64,000 nt of DNA from JACVRW01 sp963739095 (GTDB taxonomy: Bacteria; Actinomycetota; Thermoleophilia; Solirubrobacterales; Thermoleophilaceae). Location of the stretch: positions 1-64,000 of the forward strand of contig CAVTZF010000016.1 of the NCBI GenBank assembly GCA_963739095.1. Reading direction: 5' to 3'. Shown one piece after another: positions 60,848-64,000 of the stretch. The notes under the pieces were generated by a model. It ran no database searches and was not told the origin of the DNA. It saw only the letters and a program-made list of their open reading frames with translations. A program made the position numbers and the translations under genes. Within the stretch, counting starts at the first letter, position 1. Every line of letters begins with the position of its first letter.

Positions 60848-61725
60848 GCGCTGTCGAAGATGCCGCAGACCCGGTCGAAGCGACCCGCGGCGAGGTCGGC
60901 CGGGGAGATCTCCACCTGCAGGCGCCCGCCGTCCGCCACCTCGAAGCCGACGCCGAAGTCGAGGCCGATCGTGATCAGGTGGCGCCAGGCGTCGACGGGC
61001 CGCTCGGTGCGCCGCCAGCAGTTCCCGCCACCGTTCGGCGTGTCCGGGTAGCCGAGCAGCCGGTGGCTCAGCAGACCCTTGCGCCGGTGCAGCGACTCGC
61101 GCAGGTCCCACCAGCGGTCGACCTCGCTGTCGACGAGTAGGACGTCGCCCAGCGGCGCCGCCAGCGACTGGTAGTCCATCGCGACGTCCGGGATGTCGGG
61201 ACGTACGGCGTAGCGGAGCTGCGCCGGGCGCAGGCGCATGACGGCCGCCCGGCGCGGCGGCCGCACGCGCGCGAGCGGCGTGCCCGCGGGCGCGTGGATG
61301 ACGGTCGTGCAGCGCCCGCCCCAGAGGCCATGCCGGGTGAACGAGGGGAACTCGAAGCGCACCTCCATGAACACGAGCAGGAGCCCGCCGTGGCTCCCGA
61401 GCTCGGCGGCTTCGGGAGGCAGGTCGGACAGGCGGAGCTGGCCGAGGAAGGTCATGCGCTTGCGCCGGCAGTGCGGCCAGGGCGTGCCGACCGGCAGGTC
61501 GGGATTGCCGCCGAGCCGCGACGTCCCGAGCTCGCGCGGGGCCCGGCGCAGCAGCTTTCGGAGCACGAGCACCGTCGGGCGCGCGCTCGCCGCGACCCGG
61601 TCTGCGATATGCCCGAAGCCGGCGGCGCTCGCGGCGGCGCCGACCTCGGCCTCTGCGTAGCCGTGCGCGTGAGCCGCTCCGGGCAGGGCCAGTAGCGCGA
61701 ACAGCATGGCGACGGTGCGACGCAC
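60844..61725 (-). CDS. secreted YwqG/DUF1963-like protein
   Basis: A 293-residue protein. The N-terminus is a likely signal peptide (VAMLFALLALPGAAHAHG). The body matches the YwqG (DUF1963) family: SRLGGNPDLPVGTPWPHC, MTFLGQLRLSDLP, LLLVFMEVRFE, LLGYPDTPNGG and a final IFDSA. Other family members are cytoplasmic, so export is unusual. Role unknown. GTG at 61725 or an internal ATG near 61707 could be the start. Its 3' end overlaps the sigma factor gene convergently by four bases. Confidence 0.7.
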   Translation of the reverse strand: MRRTVAMLFALLALPGAAHAHGYAEAEVGAAASAAGFGHIADRVAASARPTVLVLRKLLRRAPRELGTSRLGGNPDLPVGTPWPHCRRKRMTFLGQLRLSDLPPEAAELGSHGGLLLVFMEVRFEFPSFTRHGLWGGRCTTVIHAPAGTPLARVRPPRRAAVMRLRPAQLRYAVRPDIPDVAMDYQSLAAPLGDVLLVDSEVDRWWDLRESLHRRKGLLSHRLLGYPDTPNGGGNCWRRTERPVDAWRHLITIGLDFGVGFEVADGGRLQVEISPADLAAGRFDRVCGIFDSA

Positions 61726-61734
61726 CGGGCCACA

Positions 61735-62046
61735 CTACTTTCGTGCGCGGGCGAATGCGTCAACTAGCTCGCGGGCGACCGGTTCGGCCTCCTCGCGCGC
61801 TCTGATCGCGAGTCGCAGCTCAGCGTGGCCGGCGCTCAGCTCCAGGTCCAGGAACGGGCAGCACTGCGACTCCGCCGCCACGATCGCTCCAAGGCGCGCG
61901 CGGATCGCAGGGTCGTTGCGGAAGCGGAGCGGGCCGTCAGCGCCGGCGCCGATCAGGGCGTCGCGGCCGAGCGCCTCGATCTCAGCGAGGCGCGCGGAGC
62001 GCTCCGCGGCGGACAGGGTGCAGGCGATGGGAGTCTCGGAGGTCAT
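61735..62046 (-). CDS. small Cys-pair protein linked to a MerR regulator
   Basis: A 103-residue protein with IACTLSAAERSARLAEIEALGRDAL and the motif AESQCCPFLDLELSAGHAELRLAI. Proteins with this CCPF motif are found beside MerR-type or metal-resistance regulators in actinobacteria; the paired Cys suggest metal or redox sensing or binding. ATG at 62046. It is divergent from the MerR gene and preceded by a MerR-type promoter with a 19-bp spacer, so it is probably the target. Confidence 0.7.
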   Translation of the reverse strand: MTSETPIACTLSAAERSARLAEIEALGRDALIGAGADGPLRFRNDPAIRARLGAIVAAESQCCPFLDLELSAGHAELRLAIRAREEAEPVARELVDAFARARK

Positions 62047-62052
62047 GGGACT

Positions 62053-62083
62053 ACTGTTGATGCTCAACCCGACTTGAGGTCAA
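62053..62083 (-). promoter_or_regulatory. MerR/SoxR-type operator-promoter
   Basis: On the reverse strand a -35 TTGACC (62083-62078) is followed 19 bases later by AACAGT as a weak -10 (62058-62053). The spacer holds an inverted repeat CTCAA-6-TTGAG (62063-62078), close to the known SoxR box half-site CCTCAAGT. Long spacers with a central dyad are the mark of MerR-family activation. It would drive the small Cys-pair gene under the adjacent MerR regulator. Confidence 0.65.
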
Positions 62084-62091
62084 GCCCTCAG

Positions 62092-62496
62092 ATGGACGAC
62101 GCCACGCTCACCATCGGCCAGGTCGCCGGGCGCGCCGGCCTCAAGGTCTCAGCGATCCGTTACTACGAGGCCGAGGGCCTGCTGCCGGAGGCCCTGCGCG
62201 TCGGCGGCCGGCGGCGCTACTCGGAGGTTGTCTTCGCCCGGCTGGGCGTGATCGATGTCGCCAAGCGGGCGGGTTTCTCGCTCGACGACATCCGCACGCT
62301 GCTCGAATCCGGCGATGCCGGAGCGCCCGCCCACGCGGCGCTGCAGGAGCTGGCCGGGCGCAAGCTGCCCGAGGTCGAGGAGCTGATCGAACGCGCCGAG
62401 GCGGTTCGCGGCTGGCTCGAGGCGGCGAGCGCCTGCGACTGCGAGACGCTCGACGTCTGCGCGCTCTTCCAGGAGGGGGGCGCGCCGCCGCGCTAG
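62092..62496 (+). CDS. MerR family regulator with C-terminal Cys cluster
   Basis: A 134-residue MerR protein. The winged helix (LTIGQVAGRAGLKVSAIRYYEAEGLLPEALRVGGRRRYSE) is followed by a dimerisation coiled coil and a C-terminal CDCETLDVCALF that provides three close Cys for metal or [2Fe-2S] binding. The pattern resembles SoxR/metal-type members. ATG at 62092 is the start. It should twist the adjacent 19-bp-spaced promoter into activity on sensing its signal. The 3' end overlaps the EamA gene by four bases. Confidence 0.9.
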   Translation: MDDATLTIGQVAGRAGLKVSAIRYYEAEGLLPEALRVGGRRRYSEVVFARLGVIDVAKRAGFSLDDIRTLLESGDAGAPAHAALQELAGRKLPEVEELIERAEAVRGWLEAASACDCETLDVCALFQEGGAPPR

Positions 62497-63407
62497 TGCG
62501 GCGCAGGTAGTGCGTGGTCGTCCTCGTCGGGCTCGGGAGCGGGCGCGGCGCGTGTCTGGATCACGATCGCGACGATCACGATCGTGCCGCCGATCAGCGT
62601 CGCGGTGCTCGGGCGCTCGTCGAGCGCGAGCCACACCCAGACCGGCCCGAGCACCACCTCGAGCAGCGTGATCAGGCCGACCTGGGCAGCCGGGATCAGG
62701 CGTGCGCCGACGGTCAGCAGCGCGAAGCCGAGCCCGATCTGGCCGATGCCAAGCGCGGCGAGCCAGCCGATGTCCCCGCCGCTGATCTCGGACGGCGTCG
62801 CGAACGGCAGGAAGATCGCGACCAGGATCACCTGCGACAGGCAGGTGGCGGGCGCCATCGACACGTCGTGGCGCCAGCGCGTGATGACGATCATGATCGC
62901 GAAGGCGAGCGCGGTCATGAACGCGAGCGCGTCGCCCGTCAGGTCGCCCTCGCCCGGCGCGCCGAGCATGAGCGCGACGCCCGCCAGTGCCAGCGCCATC
63001 GCCAGGACCGTGCGGCGCGTGATCGGCTCGCCGAGCGTGACCCGGGCGAGCAGGGCGGCGAGCACCGGGGCCACCGCCAGGATGAAGAGGACCCGCGCCA
63101 CGCTCGTGTGGTTGAGCGCGGCGATGAACCCGCCCGAGGCGGCCGCGACGCACAGCGCGACGGCGATGCCGGCGAGGCCCACCGAGCGGAACGCCTGCAC
63201 GACCCGCCCGCGTTCGACGACCGCGACGTAGACGAGCAGTGCCGCGCCCGCGAAGGCGGCGCGTCCCATCACCTGCGTCGGGGTGTCGAGCGTGAGCTGG
63301 CGCTGGAGGACACCGGCGCTCGACCAGGCGATGGCGGCCAGGGCGACATAGATCTGGCCGCGCCGCTGGCGCCGCGACTCCTCGAGCGCCACCGTCGCCG
63401 TCGTCAC
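62493..63407 (-). CDS. EamA/DMT family transporter
   Basis: A 304-residue drug/metabolite transporter with ten hydrophobic helices in two EamA repeats (AAIAWSSAGVLQRQL ... NHTSVARVLFILAVAPVLAALLARV; second repeat from LAFMTALAFAIMIVITRW to TLLEVVLGPVWVWLALDERPS). The APVxAxLLA and EVVLGPVWVWL segments are typical. It probably exports amino acids or small metabolites. ATG at 63407. The acidic C-terminal tail is variable. Confidence 0.92.
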   Translation of the reverse strand: MTTATVALEESRRQRRGQIYVALAAIAWSSAGVLQRQLTLDTPTQVMGRAAFAGAALLVYVAVVERGRVVQAFRSVGLAGIAVALCVAAASGGFIAALNHTSVARVLFILAVAPVLAALLARVTLGEPITRRTVLAMALALAGVALMLGAPGEGDLTGDALAFMTALAFAIMIVITRWRHDVSMAPATCLSQVILVAIFLPFATPSEISGGDIGWLAALGIGQIGLGFALLTVGARLIPAAQVGLITLLEVVLGPVWVWLALDERPSTATLIGGTIVIVAIVIQTRAAPAPEPDEDDHALPAPH

Positions 63408-63418
63408 GCCCTCAAGTC

Positions 63419-64000
63419 TTACCGGATGGCCCCTGCAGGCCGATCAGCCGCGTCGAGGGTGAGCGCCGCGGAGATGAGGGCCAGGTGGGTGGCGGCGTGC
63501 GGGAAGTTGCCGAGCTGCTCGCCACCCGGCCCGACCGCCTCTGAGAGGAGCCCGAGCGGGTTGGCGCGGGCAAGCGTCTTCTCGAAGGTGAGCCGCGCCT
63601 CGCCGAGGCGCCCGGCACGCGCCAGGTCCTCGGCTGCGCGGAACGCAGCGTGGGGGAGGCCGCGCGGCTCGGCCGCGGGGTCGACCCCGGGGGCCGATCC
63701 GGACGGGCCCGCAGCCGCGCCAGCCCTCGAAGCCGTCCAGCTCGCTCTCGGTGCGGCCGGGGCGCGAGGCCGGTGACGCCCCGGGGTCGTCCTCGAGCCC
63801 GAGCCGGAGCATCAGCTCCGCAGCGCGGGCGGCATCGTCGGCTCGCGGGTAGCGCGCGTCGTGCGGACGACCGGCGCCGAGCGGCTCGGGCAGCGAGGTC
63901 GTCGCCGCGGCCACCGGCGCCCCTGACGCCGCCTGGGTGAGGAGCCTGAGGGCGAGCGCGGAGCGGTGCACGGTCTCGCGCCACGGGCCGTCGTAGCGCG
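63419..64000 (-). pseudogene. GH15 glucoamylase/trehalase-like gene, degenerate and cut by the window edge
   Basis: From the right edge inward one frame reads GPWRETVHRSALALRLLTQAASGAPVAAATTSLPEPLG, a standard GH15 block. Then DARYPRADDAARAAELMLRLG replaces the usual GGERNWDYR segment, and GFEGWRGCGPVRIG follows. In another frame the C-terminal end appears: AGRLGEARLTFEKTLARANPLGLLSEAVGPGGEQLGNFPHAATHLALISAA, stopping at TAA 63419-63421. The catalytic core of about 200 residues that should lie between is absent. So the gene has at least one frameshift and an internal deletion, and is unlikely to make an enzyme. The 5' end is outside the window. Confidence 0.7.

Overview
The window is a very GC-rich stretch (G/C-ending codons throughout, many GTG and some TTG starts, stop-start overlaps of ATGA/GTGA type) from what is almost certainly an actinomycete. 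The uvrC-rapZ-gap-pgk-tpiA order, an F420-type LLM oxidoreductase, PknB-like kinase, YciI/ECF sigma pairs and several secreted RTX-like proteins suggest Actinomycetota, probably class Thermoleophilia (Solirubrobacterales-like). This placement is inferred from gene content, not from a marker-gene tree.

Left part (1-27.6 kb). Two decayed oxidoreductase genes open the window, followed by a pilin-like/VanY/lytic-transglycosylase fusion. A long forward operon then runs from a MaoC-type hydratase through uvrC, rapZ, gap, pgk, tpiA, gpmI, tgt and a FAD oxidoreductase, combining DNA repair, lower glycolysis and queuosine modification. A reverse operon encodes a metallophosphoesterase, a lipoprotein and a Ser/Thr kinase. 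M48 and M28 peptidases, DUF3467, rlmH, argS, a secreted hydrolase, an MFS transporter and a frameshifted LLM oxidoreductase follow, then a tlpA-ccmH-ccdA thiol-redox/cytochrome c maturation operon.

Mobile junction (27.1-29.6 kb). A 531-bp tandem duplication carries the start of tlpA and a whole tRNA-Gly(CCC) gene. The second tRNA copy bounds a 1,408-bp att-flanked segment; the other end is a 47-bp copy of the tRNA 3' half. Inside are an HNH nuclease, an HK97-gp10-like phage protein and a 52-residue peptide with an FDLDVR leader motif and a Cys/Thr-rich tail. That peptide is a candidate FxLD-type lanthipeptide precursor. No integrase or modification enzyme is present.

Middle (29.7-43.6 kb). 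An accessory-looking region: secreted or anchored proteins, two related YVTN beta-propeller/RTX proteins (one with a large Gly-rich domain), a truncated aldo/keto reductase beside an XRE/MmyB regulator, a frameshifted P5C-reductase-like gene, an ECF sigma factor with a SnoaL-like tail, DUF899, a frameshifted NHL/fibronectin-like surface protein, a small repeat protein and a PlsC acyltransferase.

Glycerol regulon (43.6-57.1 kb). An IclR-type regulator and glpK1 lie on the reverse strand, divergent from glpF-dhaK-dhaL-glpK2-glpA-glpB-glpC-dhaM/HPr/EI-pgsA. A near-perfect palindrome overlaps the TTGACA promoter element between them. Together they take up glycerol, phosphorylate it (two kinases), oxidise glycerol-3-phosphate into the quinone pool, phosphorylate dihydroxyacetone from PEP through a self-contained PTS relay, and feed phosphatidylglycerol synthesis.

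Right end (57.1-64 kb). An epimerase/reductase, an alpha/beta hydrolase, a YciI/ECF-sigma pair, a secreted YwqG-like protein, a MerR regulator divergent from a small Cys-containing protein with a SoxR-like box between them, an EamA exporter, and a degenerate GH15 glucoamylase-like gene running off the edge.

At least eight genes are broken by single-base indels. Because some lie in otherwise intact operons (glpF), sequencing or assembly error must be weighed against real decay.
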